Shown here: one piece after another, positions 1 through 8,131 of the stretch
How positions within the stretch are numbered: the first letter of the stretch is position 1
Layout: each line of letters opens with the position of its first letter
Source: Thermoleophilia bacterium
Lineage (GTDB): Bacteria > Actinomycetota > Thermoleophilia > Solirubrobacterales > 70-9
DNA: 64,000 bases
Reading direction: 5' to 3'
Assembly: GCA_016650125.1 (NCBI GenBank)
Contig: JAENWT010000002.1
Location: forward strand, 1-64,000
Made by a program: the position numbers and the translations under genes
The notes under the pieces: model-generated
Databases searched by the model: none
What the model was told of the DNA's origin: nothing
The model's input: only the letters and a program-made list of their open reading frames with translations

Positions 1-141
1 CAACAAGAACCATCCGCATTCGGCGCTTCAGATGCTCAGCCCGGATGAATTCGCCGCCAATTGGCGGCGAACAGGTACAACTACAGCTACACCAACCCCG
101 TGACTTTCACTCGGGGTGGACTGAGAAACGGGGTCCCCTCA
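1..141 (+). mobile_element. Right end of an IS3-family insertion sequence (partial)
   Basis: The first bases encode a transposase C-terminus. About 10 bases after its stop comes a sequence which, read from outside inwards, starts TGAGGGGACCCCGTTTC. This resembles the TGA(N)CCCCC-type terminal inverted repeat of IS3-family elements. The left end lies outside the window, so completeness and target duplication cannot be judged. The inferred element boundary at about 141 lies only 70 bases before the first tRNA fragment. Confidence 0.6.
2..103 (+). CDS. IS3-family transposase, C-terminal fragment (runs in from the left)
   Basis: The frame starting at base 2 reads NKNHPHSALQMLSPDEFAAN and then reaches a stop at 101-103. 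The pattern N..RPHSAL..L+P.EFA is the conserved end of the DDE integrase core (rve domain) of IS3/IS481-type transposases. Only the last 33 residues are visible, so the subgroup and intactness cannot be decided. Assignment rests on this tail motif plus the inverted-repeat-like sequence just downstream. Confidence 0.65.
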   Translation, partial: NKNHPHSALQMLSPDEFAANWRRTGTTTATPTP

Positions 142-212
142 CCTACGCCCTGACAGGCGGATCGAATACCCCGGGATGCCGCTACAGGCCGAATTAGGCA
201 GTTGACGTGATT

Positions 213-255
213 CCTACGAAACCGAAGGTCACTGGTTCGAATCCAGTCGGGCGCA
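213..255 (+). repeat. tRNA-Arg(ACG) 3' fragment, putative att site A
   Basis: The 43 bases run from the anticodon loop (CTACGAA) through the 3' anticodon stem (ACCGA), variable loop (AGGTC), T-arm (ACTGG-TTCGAAT-CCAGT) and acceptor strand CGGGCGC to the discriminator A. No matching 5' half (acceptor GCGCCCG, D-arm) precedes it, so this is not a working tRNA. Fragments that begin in the anticodon loop are the usual footprint of tyrosine recombinase integration. The same sequence recurs at 10834, 22912, 26368, 27040, 28058 and 34635. Confidence 0.85.
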
Positions 256-343
256 CTTCGTATCTGGCTTGACCGCTTGCGAAGGTCTGGGTCGCCTTCT
301 TGAAGATCGCCCAGAAAGTGCAGTCAAGCAAACAGGCAAGCAC
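256..343 (+). repeat. Extended att-associated repeat, copy A
   Basis: The sequence after the tRNA fragment is also shared with copies B and G: CTT..ATCTGGC, then a GCGAA(A/G)G block, and finally GTGCAGTCAAGC...CAGGCAAGCAC. The last part contains two near-direct repeats of (G)TCAAGC about 12 bases apart. This could be an integrase arm-binding site or the downstream flank of the original tRNA locus; the sequence does not settle which. Confidence 0.6.
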
Positions 344-540
344 CATTTCTGGCTTCAGGCGTCTGGCACCGCATGCTTTGCCTTAGCTTCTGCGTTTTAG
401 AACGTAGAGACTCCGAATAGGGAAACGGGACAGTTGCGATCGCCCAGAACCACCTTCGCCTCCTAGCCGAATACGACCATCGCCCAAAGAAGCCCCACCA
501 GGTCGTCCGTGCTCACATCAATCTGAAAGTCTCAGGTTCG

Positions 541-683
541 GATCGGGTCAGGTATTCGATTTAAGGGGGACGCTTGTATGTCGCTTCGGTACTCGAATAT
601 TCAGAGAGGCTGAAGTGGCCTCGGAGATACCTTCCGTGGGCTTTGAGATACATGCCCGATTGCCTCGGGGCCCAACGGATCCC
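541..683. repeat. Interspersed ~140-bp repeat R2, copy 1
   Basis: Shares GGGTCAGGTATTCGAT, GGGGGACGC, GGTACTCGAATATTC and CCTCGGAGATACCTTCCGTGG with copies at 2861-3015 and 12496-12665. It sits 3' of the gene at 689-1861 in an otherwise gene-free stretch (344-688). The only reading frames here are short and not conserved between copies. It could be a MITE-like element or a structured RNA or regulatory block. Confidence 0.65.
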
Positions 684-688
684 TGCCT

Positions 689-1861
689 CTAGTCGGAGGA
701 GCTAGGTACCGCGCCGTAGCGGGGCAAATGAAAGTTTTGTCCCTCGGAGAGAACTTCAAATAGCGCATCGAACTGCTGATAAACGAAGTCCCGGGGTGAA
801 ACATCCGTGGAAAGGAGATCCGGTCCCGCGAGGATCTTTGGGATGACAAAATCGGCCTTGCCTAACCGGTGTAAATAAGAATACGGGTGCTCCTGAAGAA
901 GCTTTTCCCTTGAGAATTTATAGTTGATTGTTTGGGCGCCAAAACTTGCCGCAGCCCCAGCGGCAGACGGTAGCGTCGCGGGTGTCAGTGCCAGGGCCGC
1001 GACTCCGAAAAGTGATCTGACTAAAAACGAGATTCGACTTTCGGATAACCGGGCTTCTAGCGCTCCTAAGTCGGGCTCTACGCGATTCAAGTAGACGTCG
1101 CGGGCGGCAGAAAGCGCCGCCTCAGGGGCAACTTCTGGCTGTCGAACTGCCGCAGCCAGATCGGTCATCGCTCCACGAAAACGCTGAAGAGACCGTTTGT
1201 TCTTCTCCCTGAATTCGATGATCTGGTCTACCGACGTGGCATCCCCGACGGCAAACGCATTGACTGTCGCGCTGATCAACGCCCCTTCCATGTGCGGAGC
1301 ATCTGCCTCGTCAGTCAGCGCAGACATATGAGAAAGAAGCGAAGGGGACATGGGCGCCAGGTTGTTCGAGGTTGCTATGTCATGACACCTCTTGTTTCGC
1401 GCGATCAATGCATCTGCAAAAAGCGAGGCGGTGGCTTCGCGGTATTCCCTGGCGTTTCGTTCCAAGAGGTCAGGATCCGGCGGCTCACTTTCCTCACCAT
1501 CGTCCCCTCGTTGGGCCTTCAAGGTGCCAGTAAAACGAACACGTCCGTCCTCGCTCTTCCCTATACGAAGAAACAACTCCCCCTCGGGGTCCTCGATCGG
1601 TGGACGGCTATCGGGCATGAAAGCCTCGGCCGGGAGGTCGGCTTCGAGAAGCCTCACGATCCCAGCGTCCGCGAGCTCAAGTACTGCGGGCGTCCACGCC
1701 GGTAGATCATCCTCAAGTTGCTCCTCCCGGAATGCTGGAGACCACCTGTACGCGCTGTCGGGGATGACGATCTCATCCCAATAAAGCGCCAACGTCATGA
1801 TCGTTCCGTCGCTTGGAGCGAACCAGTCGGGCATGAGCATGGCCCGTGTTACGTCAGGCAT
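689..1861 (-). CDS. Hypothetical protein with C-terminal hydrophobic segment, partner of a DUF4062 protein
   Basis: Codes for 390 residues. The N-terminus (about residues 10-45, with ALYWDEIVIPDSAYRW) is reminiscent of DUF6236-type proteins, but I am not sure of this. The middle is charged and helical, and there are hydrophobic stretches around residues 280-315 (SFLVRSLFGVAALALTPATL, then an Ala/Gly-rich segment), suggesting one or two membrane passages. No catalytic motif is recognised. It follows the DUF4062 gene on the same strand by 32 bases, so the two are probably co-transcribed. An alternative start at Met10 (1834) is possible, as no strong ribosome site marks 1861. The location beside att site A argues for acquired, possibly defensive, function; this is inference. 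Confidence 0.6.
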   Translation of the reverse strand: MPDVTRAMLMPDWFAPSDGTIMTLALYWDEIVIPDSAYRWSPAFREEQLEDDLPAWTPAVLELADAGIVRLLEADLPAEAFMPDSRPPIEDPEGELFLRIGKSEDGRVRFTGTLKAQRGDDGEESEPPDPDLLERNAREYREATASLFADALIARNKRCHDIATSNNLAPMSPSLLSHMSALTDEADAPHMEGALISATVNAFAVGDATSVDQIIEFREKNKRSLQRFRGAMTDLAAAVRQPEVAPEAALSAARDVYLNRVEPDLGALEARLSESRISFLVRSLFGVAALALTPATLPSAAGAAASFGAQTINYKFSREKLLQEHPYSYLHRLGKADFVIPKILAGPDLLSTDVSPRDFVYQQFDALFEVLSEGQNFHLPRYGAVPSSSD

Positions 1862-1893
1862 AGTTCGATTCTACGACCTGAGCAACCAAAGTC

Positions 1894-2787
1894 TCAGAAG
1901 AAGCGGAGCGAGCCAACGTTCTCGTGCTTTCCTCCGGAGTCTTCCCAGGTGACAGTACAACGAGCCTGCGAGGCAACCCCTGAATGAAGATGGAGTTGAG
2001 TTTCCGACTCGCCTCCGGGGGGCAATACTTCTAACTCTCGGTCTCCCTCGAAATCTTCGGGGACTACCCCTTCTCCGTCTGGCTCCAGCACATATTTCAC
2101 GTGCATGGCCGGCTCCTTGCCAGTATTCGAGAGCTTCAGGAACCAGCGATTTTGAGTCTTGACTTGACCTTTCGAGTCGGTCTTCACGGCCTCCCGCCTT
2201 TCCAGACCAGGCCAGACCTGCGCTGGAGGTTCATCGCTTTCTAATGGCGGAGAGGTAGTTACTTCAGCCTCGGCCTGAGCCGACGAAGCACTGACGGCGT
2301 GAGTCAGAATCGCTTCAACGTGTTGCCTTAGCCCATTGTCATCGTTGTATTCTAGGACCAGGGCCTTGTCACGGATACCCAGCAAGTACGTATCCAAGTT
2401 TTTAGCCTGCTCGGCATCTAGGTCGCTAGATGGAATGTCTCGCATGCATCTTAGAACGGCGACATGTGCGCCCCGTTTGTGGGCTTCCTCGATTTCTTCA
2501 ACCGTCCCGGATTCGGCTTTCCCTGTGTCTGAGCCGAGCCGATGCCAAAAAAGGGCGATTACGATCTCGGCATCCTCAACGAGTTGTTCATTGATGGATT
2601 CCTGAGGCCTGATTCCATATTCAGCAGCTGCATGACTCGTCCAGTGAAGAGGCATCACGGAGGCATTGAACTGCTTTCCGTAAATGACGTTCCATCGAAG
2701 AGTGGCATCGATTACGAGACCGGCATCTTCTCCCGCATCGCCAGGCGATGAAACCAGGAGCGGGTAAATCTGAGCGCTGAAAGGCAT
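1894..2787 (-). CDS. DUF4062-domain protein
   Basis: Codes for 297 residues. Residues about 5-120 show the DUF4062 pattern: PLLVSSPGDAGED near the N-terminus, a W..H..AEYG segment, the Q..INEQLVEDAEIVIALFW block and an SGTVEEIEEAHKRG helix. This domain has a TIR/nucleoside-deoxyribosyltransferase-like layout and is often attached to STAND NTPases or effectors in predicted immune proteins. Here it is followed by a linker (residues 165-200) and an Ig-like beta domain (about 205-297) with conserved NTGKEPA and PPGGESE turns. No NTPase module is present. It is first in a two-gene unit with 689-1861. A conflict or defence role is an inference from domain company, not shown. Confidence 0.75.
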   Translation of the reverse strand: MPFSAQIYPLLVSSPGDAGEDAGLVIDATLRWNVIYGKQFNASVMPLHWTSHAAAEYGIRPQESINEQLVEDAEIVIALFWHRLGSDTGKAESGTVEEIEEAHKRGAHVAVLRCMRDIPSSDLDAEQAKNLDTYLLGIRDKALVLEYNDDNGLRQHVEAILTHAVSASSAQAEAEVTTSPPLESDEPPAQVWPGLERREAVKTDSKGQVKTQNRWFLKLSNTGKEPAMHVKYVLEPDGEGVVPEDFEGDRELEVLPPGGESETQLHLHSGVASQARCTVTWEDSGGKHENVGSLRFF

Positions 2788-2860
2788 TTGTTCAGTGTAA
2801 GCCGAACCCCGGAGGTGATCTGGATGCCTGGCTCAGGCAGCAAGTTGTTCGACTATTCGA

Positions 2861-3015
2861 ACGTCCCCCTGAGAAACGAAGCGGGTCGGGTATTCGATTC
2901 AAAGGAGACGCTTAGATATCGCTCGGGTACTCGAATATTCGGAGAGGCTGGAAGAGCCTCGGAGATACCTTTCGTGGCCTTTGAGATATAGAAGTTGGTC
3001 TGGCACCCCGAGTCT
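2861..3015. repeat. Interspersed repeat R2, copy 2
   Basis: Second copy of the ~140-bp repeat, between the divergent genes 1894-2787 (-) and 3062-3577 (+). It contains CGTCCCCCTGAGAAACGAAG, TATTCGATTC, the perfect palindrome CGAATATTCG (2932-2941) and CCTCGGAGATACCTTTCGTGG. Because it ends less than 50 bases before a start codon it may supply promoter or 5'-leader sequence to the downstream secreted-protein gene. Confidence 0.65.
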
Positions 3016-3061
3016 CTATGCTGATGTGCTGTTGAGGGACAAATCGATCCAGGGAGAAAAC

Positions 3062-3577
3062 ATGAGGTTGAACCATTCCGTCGTGGCAGTGGCTGTGATT
3101 TCGATATTGGCGACGTCACTGACCTTGAGTAGTACCGCTACCGCCGCAAACGAGTCTGCCACGATTGAGTCCGTCTTCACGTCGCAGTCCGGAACTCTCT
3201 TCCAGGCTCATGCGCGAACAGTGATGGCAGGCCGAGCCCGATCGACGACCCGGCTGGCATGTTACGTACCAGACTCCCATCTCTTTCTTGTGAAACCAAA
3301 GCGTTGCCAGGTCACCGGGTCGAGGGGGACCGAGGTATTCCTCTCGAAAATGCGATGGCGCCGGTGGGGAAAGAATCGGGCAGCTGGAATTGGTCGCATT
3401 GATTACTACGATCATCCTGACCTAGGGGGGCGCGTCAAAGTGCGGCTTTCCAGCCCCAAGAACCAGAGTTGCCTGCCGTTCCGAACATTTGCGCGGGCCA
3501 CATTCAAGCAGGTTTCAGGCGCTCAAAGAGGCAACCGATTTTCGCTGAGAAACTTGCAGTGCCCACACTCCGGGTAG
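3062..3577 (+). CDS. Secreted Cys-containing protein of the W..WG family (divergent member)
   Basis: 171 residues with a clear Sec signal peptide (positive MRLNH, hydrophobic VVAVAVISILATSLTL, likely cleavage after ATAAN). The core motif is W-R-R-W-G-K-N-R-A-A-G-I-G at about residues 99-111, the same spacing as WTHWGHRSAIGEG in the product of 9087-9548. Cysteines near 67, 82 and the C-terminus flank it. The start at 3062 is set by AGGGAG seven bases upstream and the signal peptide. No enzyme motif is visible. I infer an exported, disulfide-stabilised protein of unknown role; membership in the family rests on the motif, since overall similarity is low. Confidence 0.65.
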   Translation: MRLNHSVVAVAVISILATSLTLSSTATAANESATIESVFTSQSGTLFQAHARTVMAGRARSTTRLACYVPDSHLFLVKPKRCQVTGSRGTEVFLSKMRWRRWGKNRAAGIGRIDYYDHPDLGGRVKVRLSSPKNQSCLPFRTFARATFKQVSGAQRGNRFSLRNLQCPHSG

Positions 3578-3791
3578 TGGTCAGCCGACAATTGATAGGG
3601 GCCATGAAGAGTGAACATTCTATGAACGAAATAAACGGAGTCGCCTCAGGAGCGATGGTCGCTTAGATAAGCCACCGTCCCCTTTGCGAAAGCTGTGAAA
3701 TCGGAACACCATGGCGGTTATCTAGTCGTTGGGTTACTTCAACTGTCGCGCCAGAATTGTGACACCTAAACGGCTGGGCTATTATCACGAC

Positions 3792-4265
3792 ATGTTTCGT
3801 TCAAAGGGAGTCGTGACAATGGTGGCCGTGCTCGGCCTTGGCGTCTTCAGCATCGGCTGTGGTGGTGCGAGCGATCAGGAACTTGCTGATGCCAAGGCAG
3901 AGGGTGCCAAGGAGGCCAAGCAAGCCGAGACGCTGGCGGAAATCCAGAAGGGGATCGACACTCTGAGGAAAGCCAAGCGCAAGGGTAACTTCAAGCAGAT
4001 CACGGCACCGCCCGCCTCAACCGCTTCGACTTACACCGGCAGTGGTCCGGCCAAGGCTTGTGCCAATGGAATCGGAGCCAGCTCGGCTACGAGTTGTGAA
4101 TTTGCGTTCAACGTTGCGGGAGAATACGGTTCGAATCCAGGATCGACCTCGATCTCGGCGTTCAGTCCAGTCACCGGTCAGGACTACACGATGACCTGCT
4201 CGGCTTGGACCGGCGGCGGAACAGTCTGTCGCGGCGGCAACGACGCGGCCGTTTTCATTCCCTGA
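3792..4265 (+). CDS. Small lipoprotein with coiled-coil N-terminus
   Basis: 157 residues from the ATG at 3792. Signal peptide with lipobox (FSIGCGG), then a charged helical stretch (DQELADAKAEGAKEAKQAE) like that in the lipoprotein at 6464-7015, where ELAEARKQGAKDAAQ occurs. The C-terminal 90 residues form a small Gly/Ser-rich, Cys-containing domain (AKACANG, TSCEFAF, YTMTCSAW, TVCRGG) that is probably disulfide-bonded outside the membrane. The two lipoproteins share only the N-terminal part, suggesting a common anchor and helix with exchangeable outer domains. Function unknown. Confidence 0.7.
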   Translation: MFRSKGVVTMVAVLGLGVFSIGCGGASDQELADAKAEGAKEAKQAETLAEIQKGIDTLRKAKRKGNFKQITAPPASTASTYTGSGPAKACANGIGASSATSCEFAFNVAGEYGSNPGSTSISAFSPVTGQDYTMTCSAWTGGGTVCRGGNDAAVFIP

Positions 4266-4311
4266 TCGCATCGACACCGGAAGCGGCCGTCTTACCAGTA
4301 GTTTCGCTCTC

Positions 4312-5295
4312 ATGGGAACACGACTCGCTCTCGTCGCGATCTCCGCTGCGCTCGTCCTGACCGGGTGCGGGGGCGGTTCGGGCTCAGACACGGACGCCCT
4401 CGATCTCAACGACAAGACTGCGCAGATCATTAATGCGCGCAAATACAAGAAGCGGCTCGAACGCCGGGCCGCGGCTGAAAAGGCCCAGCAGGCGGAAGCT
4501 GAGAAGAAGAACGCGGCGGCAAATTCGACCACTCCGACAGCGGGTAGTTCTGGCGTCAACGCAATGCTCTCCGGGCTGCCCGGCCAGGCCGGCGTAGTGG
4601 TCAGCGCTCCCGGGGGTTCGAGTTCCCAGGTCAGCGGCGGTGGTCTCATGTCCGGCTCGGCTTGGTCGACCATCAAAGTGCCGATAGCGGAACGGGTCTT
4701 AGACGATGCCGGCGGACCGGACGGGATTAGCCAAACGCAGCGGAGCAACATCAACGCGGCGATCACCCTTTCTGACAATGACGCCGCGGCGGCGCTGTTC
4801 GACGATCTCGAGGCTTCGCACGGTGGTCTTCAGGGTGCCTCTGATGCGGTCGGCGAGATGCTCCGACAGGCTGGCGACAACAGCACCGTCATCTCTACCC
4901 AAGGCCGCGACACCTTCACAACCTACGGTCAGACCGATTGGTCGTTGGCTGAGCAGAATCGGTACATGGCAGCGCTCGCCGGTGGCTGCATTTCCGACCA
5001 GGCTACGCGTGATTATCTGTTCAGCGAGATGTCGCAAGTCACCTCTGACACCTGGGGTTTTGGCTCGGCCGGTGCGCCGGCGAAGTGGAAGGGCGGCTGG
5101 GGACCGGGCACCGACGGCAGGTACCTCGTTCGTCAGATGGGCACTATGGAGGTTGGTGGCAAGGAACTCGTGGTAACTATCGCCGCCATCCCGGATGACG
5201 GCGTCTTCGAATCGGGTCAGGCAATGGCCAGTTCTATCGCTCAGTACGTCGCTACGGAGATGGGCGACCAAGCGCCTAGCGCGACTTCATGCTGA
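4312..5295 (+). CDS. Lipoprotein serine hydrolase, class A beta-lactamase/DD-peptidase-like
   Basis: 327 residues. Lipobox LTGC at about residue 19, then a Lys/Ala-rich helical linker (residues 40-75) and a penicillin-recognising domain. The three hallmark motifs are visible: S119-T-I-K122 (SxxK), S154-D-N156 (SDN) and K260-G-G (KTG-like, in KWKGGW). Length and motif order fit class A-type serine hydrolases. A paralogue without the lipobox lies at 41305-42402. It could hydrolyse beta-lactams or act on peptidoglycan; the sequence alone does not decide. It follows the lipoprotein at 3792 by 46 bases and may share its transcript. Confidence 0.8.
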   Translation: MGTRLALVAISAALVLTGCGGGSGSDTDALDLNDKTAQIINARKYKKRLERRAAAEKAQQAEAEKKNAAANSTTPTAGSSGVNAMLSGLPGQAGVVVSAPGGSSSQVSGGGLMSGSAWSTIKVPIAERVLDDAGGPDGISQTQRSNINAAITLSDNDAAAALFDDLEASHGGLQGASDAVGEMLRQAGDNSTVISTQGRDTFTTYGQTDWSLAEQNRYMAALAGGCISDQATRDYLFSEMSQVTSDTWGFGSAGAPAKWKGGWGPGTDGRYLVRQMGTMEVGGKELVVTIAAIPDDGVFESGQAMASSIAQYVATEMGDQAPSATSC

Positions 5296-5320
5296 ACCTA
5301 TACCGGCCAATAGAGTGGGA

Positions 5321-5587
5321 ATGATCGGGAGACCGCGCGACAGATACTTACTCACCGCCACGATCGCAGTTCTCGCTGGCTTGGTCGCCGGATGTGGCGG
5401 AGACGAGGAGTCCGCTGAGCAGAACCCTCCCAAGGTCTACGCGTCGGAATCGTTGATCGAATCCGAACCTGGACTCATCGTGCTGGCGAGGGATCCGTCC
5501 TCGTCCGCGGGCCCTAACTTCAAGTCGTACGCGGTGAGTCTTGATGACGATGCGCCCGCCGAGCTGGTCGAAAGGTTGTTTGTCTGA
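5321..5587 (+). CDS. Very small lipoprotein
   Basis: 88 residues from the ATG at 5321, with a strong lipobox (LAGLVAGCGG). The mature part is short and acidic (DEESAEQNPPK, then VYASESLIESEPGLIVLARD) with no recognised domain. The stop falls five bases before a truncated, frameshifted W..WG gene fragment, so the C-terminus may itself be shortened by the same rearrangement. Function unknown. Confidence 0.55.
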   Translation: MIGRPRDRYLLTATIAVLAGLVAGCGGDEESAEQNPPKVYASESLIESEPGLIVLARDPSSSAGPNFKSYAVSLDDDAPAELVERLFV

Positions 5588-5592
5588 ATTTC

Positions 5593-5887
5593 GTGACAGC
5601 GGTTTTCTCGTACAGGACGCGCCCTCACACTTGCGACTACTTTGATGCTCGATCTCCATTGCCGCCGACAACCGTCGCGGGGCTTGTGATCACACGTAAA
5701 ATCCATTGGAGTCACTGGGGACATCAGACCGCGATTGGTCGAGGCCAATGGCCTCCTGGGGGGCGCTGGATGGTGGACTCCTGCACGCGTCAAATTGACT
5801 GGACCGATTGAGGCTTGCGGCCAACAGGTGTTCATGTGGATCCAGGTCAGGGTGAAGTTCCCGGGCGAACGCTGGCCGAAGACCTAG
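5593..5887 (+). pseudogene. Broken W..WG-family secreted protein gene
   Basis: From 5593 the frame reads SYRTRPHTCDYFDAR and then WSHWGHQTAIGRG, almost the sequence of the product of 37731-38207. It has no signal peptide and goes out of frame near 5765. In the next frame the expected C-terminal half continues (WTPARVKLTGPIEACGQQVF) to a stop at 5887. One frameshift plus loss of the 5' end makes this a decayed copy. The intact neighbour at 5911-6366 is the nearest relative in place. Confidence 0.75.
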
Positions 5888-5910
5888 GGTTCACGAACCC
5901 CACTCAAGCG

Positions 5911-6366
5911 ATGAACATCGTAGAAACATTGATCAAAGGACGCACGGGACAGACGGCTCTCGTAGCCATCTGGATTTGCTTGGCTGCCGCTTTCGCTAGT
6001 CCTGCCCACGCTAACGCCGCGAAACCGCAGGTGGTCTGCATCACGGAGTACGGTCAGTCTGGGGACTATGGCAAGTACCGCCGAAGGCCTCATGGATGCC
6101 AATTCAATGCTCACGGCGCGTTTCCGGTAGCGGCCGTTTCGCTAACAACAACGAGGAGTGTCCATTGGAGCCATTGGGGGCAACGGAGCGCTATCGGCAG
6201 GGGGCAGATCCTGATTTCCACTTACGGCCCTGCCCCGATCAAATTATGGCTGTCGCGGCCCCGGTTTATCTGCGGCCACCGGGTCTTCACCCGCCTCCGA
6301 ACCCTAGTCAAGGACCTCGGCCGTACGTATCGCGACAAGAAAGCGATTACCAGTTGCCTCACCTAA
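5911..6366 (+). CDS. Secreted Cys-containing protein of the W..WG family
   Basis: 151 residues starting at the ATG at 5911; the frame is open further upstream but the signal peptide fixes this start. Hydrophobic core TALVAIWICLAAAFA, cleavage probably after SPAHANA. Family signature in order: KPQVVCI, RRRPHGCQF, WSHWGQRSAIGRG, LSRPRFICGHRVFTR and a final Cys. The four cysteines match those of 9087-9548 and 37731-38207, suggesting two conserved disulfides. No catalytic residues are recognised. It lies directly after a pseudogene copy, so the family has duplicated in place. Confidence 0.7.
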   Translation: MNIVETLIKGRTGQTALVAIWICLAAAFASPAHANAAKPQVVCITEYGQSGDYGKYRRRPHGCQFNAHGAFPVAAVSLTTTRSVHWSHWGQRSAIGRGQILISTYGPAPIKLWLSRPRFICGHRVFTRLRTLVKDLGRTYRDKKAITSCLT

Positions 6367-6463
6367 GGGCTCCGCGATTCCGCTGATCGCTCACCCTCTC
6401 ACCACCCGGCGTTGAGGAGCCCCTGATCTAGACGCCTCGAATCGGTCGGTGAGCTTCCGAGTC

Positions 6464-7015
6464 TCACGGCGAAACAAGGCGAGGGTAGGCACTGCCATAC
6501 CCAAGACTTTTTGCGTACGAGGCTCGGTCGGCCGCGCCGTCGGAGCTATCGAAGGTGCCTGAGAAGACAACCCAATAGCCAGGATTCAGAGAGCTGAAGT
6601 CCGAGCTGTTCAAGATGCCGGCGTCAAGGCCTGCGCTCGAGGCCTCACTTTGAAAAGCGGAAGCCTCAGACTCGCTGCCTAGCGATGCGAGTACAACCGT
6701 GTAGCCGCTACCCCCGGGCCAGTCGCTGCTGGACGGGGTTTCCACGTAGTCGGTTGCGGGCGCCTGGGAACTTTCGATGATTGTGACCGAGTCCGACTTC
6801 GAATCTGAATTCTCCTTGAGCTCTCGTTGGAGCTGCTTGATCCTCGCCGATTGCGCTGCGTCCTTCGCACCTTGCTTTCGCGCTTCTGCGAGTTCTCGTT
6901 GCTTTGTGAGTTCCTCGGCAACGGAGGAACTCTCGTCGTCGCCCCCACAGCCGGCGAGTCCGATCAGGGCCACCGAGAACGTCGCGACGAGTGTAATTCG
7001 ATTCATTCGCTTCAA
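6464..7015 (-). CDS. Lipoprotein with C-terminal SPOR-like domain
   Basis: 183 residues, probably starting at a TTG (7015) with GGGAG ten bases upstream. Met4 (7006) is an alternative. Lipobox LAGCGG, then a coiled-coil helix (residues 33-75) similar to that of 3792-4265. The last 75 residues have a SPOR pattern: GYTVVLASLGSESEASAF, a middle helix, and PGYWVVFSGTFDS. SPOR domains bind denuded glycan strands of peptidoglycan at division sites. Here it would sit on the outer face of the membrane, anchored by lipid. The assignment is by pattern, not search. Confidence 0.7.
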   Translation of the reverse strand: MKRMNRITLVATFSVALIGLAGCGGDDESSSVAEELTKQRELAEARKQGAKDAAQSARIKQLQRELKENSDSKSDSVTIIESSQAPATDYVETPSSSDWPGGSGYTVVLASLGSESEASAFQSEASSAGLDAGILNSSDFSSLNPGYWVVFSGTFDSSDGAADRASYAKSLGYGSAYPRLVSP

Positions 7016-7095
7016 CAGACAACATCTCCCAAGGTCTGGACGAGTGGGTGGGGCAAGCCTAGCGGCAGGAGGTTTTCAAGGCTCCCGACCAATAT

Positions 7096-7881
7096 TTACC
7101 AGCGTCGAGGCCCAATGAGATCGGTAGTTGAGCACCTGCGGAGAGGGCGCTTCAGCCCGTAGAAGCAGTACTCGTCCAAGCGTCGGATTCGGGCTTTCAC
7201 CGTCAATGTCCTTCCACCCACGCCCCACACTTGACCGCTGCCACGATATGACGAGTCGCCGATATGCGCCCTGAGATTGCGGCACTTGATGCGAAACCGG
7301 CTGATCCTTGTTCGACACATAATCTTTGCGCCCGCCCTACTCTCTCGACTCCATGCGTACCCGTATTGCCGCTCGAGGATCCACTCCATAGCGTCACGTG
7401 CTTCCCCAAACTTAAGCTTTGGTGCTTGCTTGGGCGGTCTATCAGGATCGTCTGGGGGAATATAAGGGTCGTCAGGGGGCCCAGGGCCAGGGTCAGGTGG
7501 GCGGTCATTTACCTTCACGGTGAAAAACCATGTGTAATCGCGCAAACACTGGAAGCAGTCAACAGGGCTCCAGGCGTAGGACCCGGGGCCAAAGTCACTA
7601 GTAACGGAGCAACTAGATCCGTTCCGCTCAGGTTGAAGAATTTGAGTGTTTTCAAGGTAGCCATCTACGACTTGTGACACTTCAACGTTTACTTCTGCTT
7701 CGCCCGAACAAGAGAACAGCAGCGACACCCGTGCTGTTTGGGTCAGATACCCAATATTTATGGTCGAGGCGTCGTCCGGAGCGATCAGCTCATAGCTGTT
7801 GGCCTGGACTGGGGATGCTAGTAGGAGTGCCCCCAAAGAGAGCACCCAGCTAAGAAACATTGTGACTTTCCACCGAGACAC
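7096..7881 (-). CDS. Secreted two-domain protein with C-terminal RISR..C module (family F3)
   Basis: 261 residues. The GTG at 7881 with AAGGTGG upstream gives a signal peptide (MFLSWVLSLGALLLA, cleavage near VQANS). Residues 30-115 form a beta-rich Ig-like domain with paired cysteines (FSCSGEAE, SSCSV, VDCFQCL). A Pro/Asp linker (about 118-145) leads to the module KLKFGEARDAMEW ... CRTRISRFRIKCRNL ... YRGSGQVW ... DEYCFYG. The same module makes up the C-terminal half of the 11019-11783 product and, in variant form, 11870-12280 and 18264-18626. Role unknown; it appears to be an extracellular binding or structural module. Confidence 0.7.
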   Translation of the reverse strand: MSRWKVTMFLSWVLSLGALLLASPVQANSYELIAPDDASTINIGYLTQTARVSLLFSCSGEAEVNVEVSQVVDGYLENTQILQPERNGSSCSVTSDFGPGSYAWSPVDCFQCLRDYTWFFTVKVNDRPPDPGPGPPDDPYIPPDDPDRPPKQAPKLKFGEARDAMEWILERQYGYAWSRESRAGAKIMCRTRISRFRIKCRNLRAHIGDSSYRGSGQVWGVGGRTLTVKARIRRLDEYCFYGLKRPLRRCSTTDLIGPRRW

Positions 7882-7960
7882 GAGCCCACCTTAGCTTGTC
7901 CAGCGGTCTCGGTCCCCTTAATAATGGGCCAATGAGCTCCCCGATTCAGGTGTTTGGTAG

Positions 7961-8131
7961 ATGGCGGGGGATCGCGTATTCGGGCCAGCGGCTGGATCAG
8001 CGGCATGGATCATGGTGGCTGTGCTCGTATTCGTCCTGATGGCGATCGCTGTCTGGGTGGTTATCCGAAGAGTCCGCAACGCTCGGCAGAGCTTTAGTCG
8101 GGGACGCACGCATCGCTGTAGGGATTTATGA
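7961..8131 (+). CDS. Possible 56-residue single-pass membrane protein
   Basis: The frame from ATG 7961 encodes MAGDRVFGPAAGSAAWIMVA followed by a hydrophobic stretch (VLVFVLMAIAVWVVI) and a basic tail (RRVRNARQSF). The hydrophobic-then-basic layout is typical of a real small membrane protein. However, the ribosome site is weak and its end overlaps the 3' end of 8094-8561 on the other strand by 38 bases. Treat as tentative. Confidence 0.35.
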   Translation: MAGDRVFGPAAGSAAWIMVAVLVFVLMAIAVWVVIRRVRNARQSFSRGRTHRCRDL

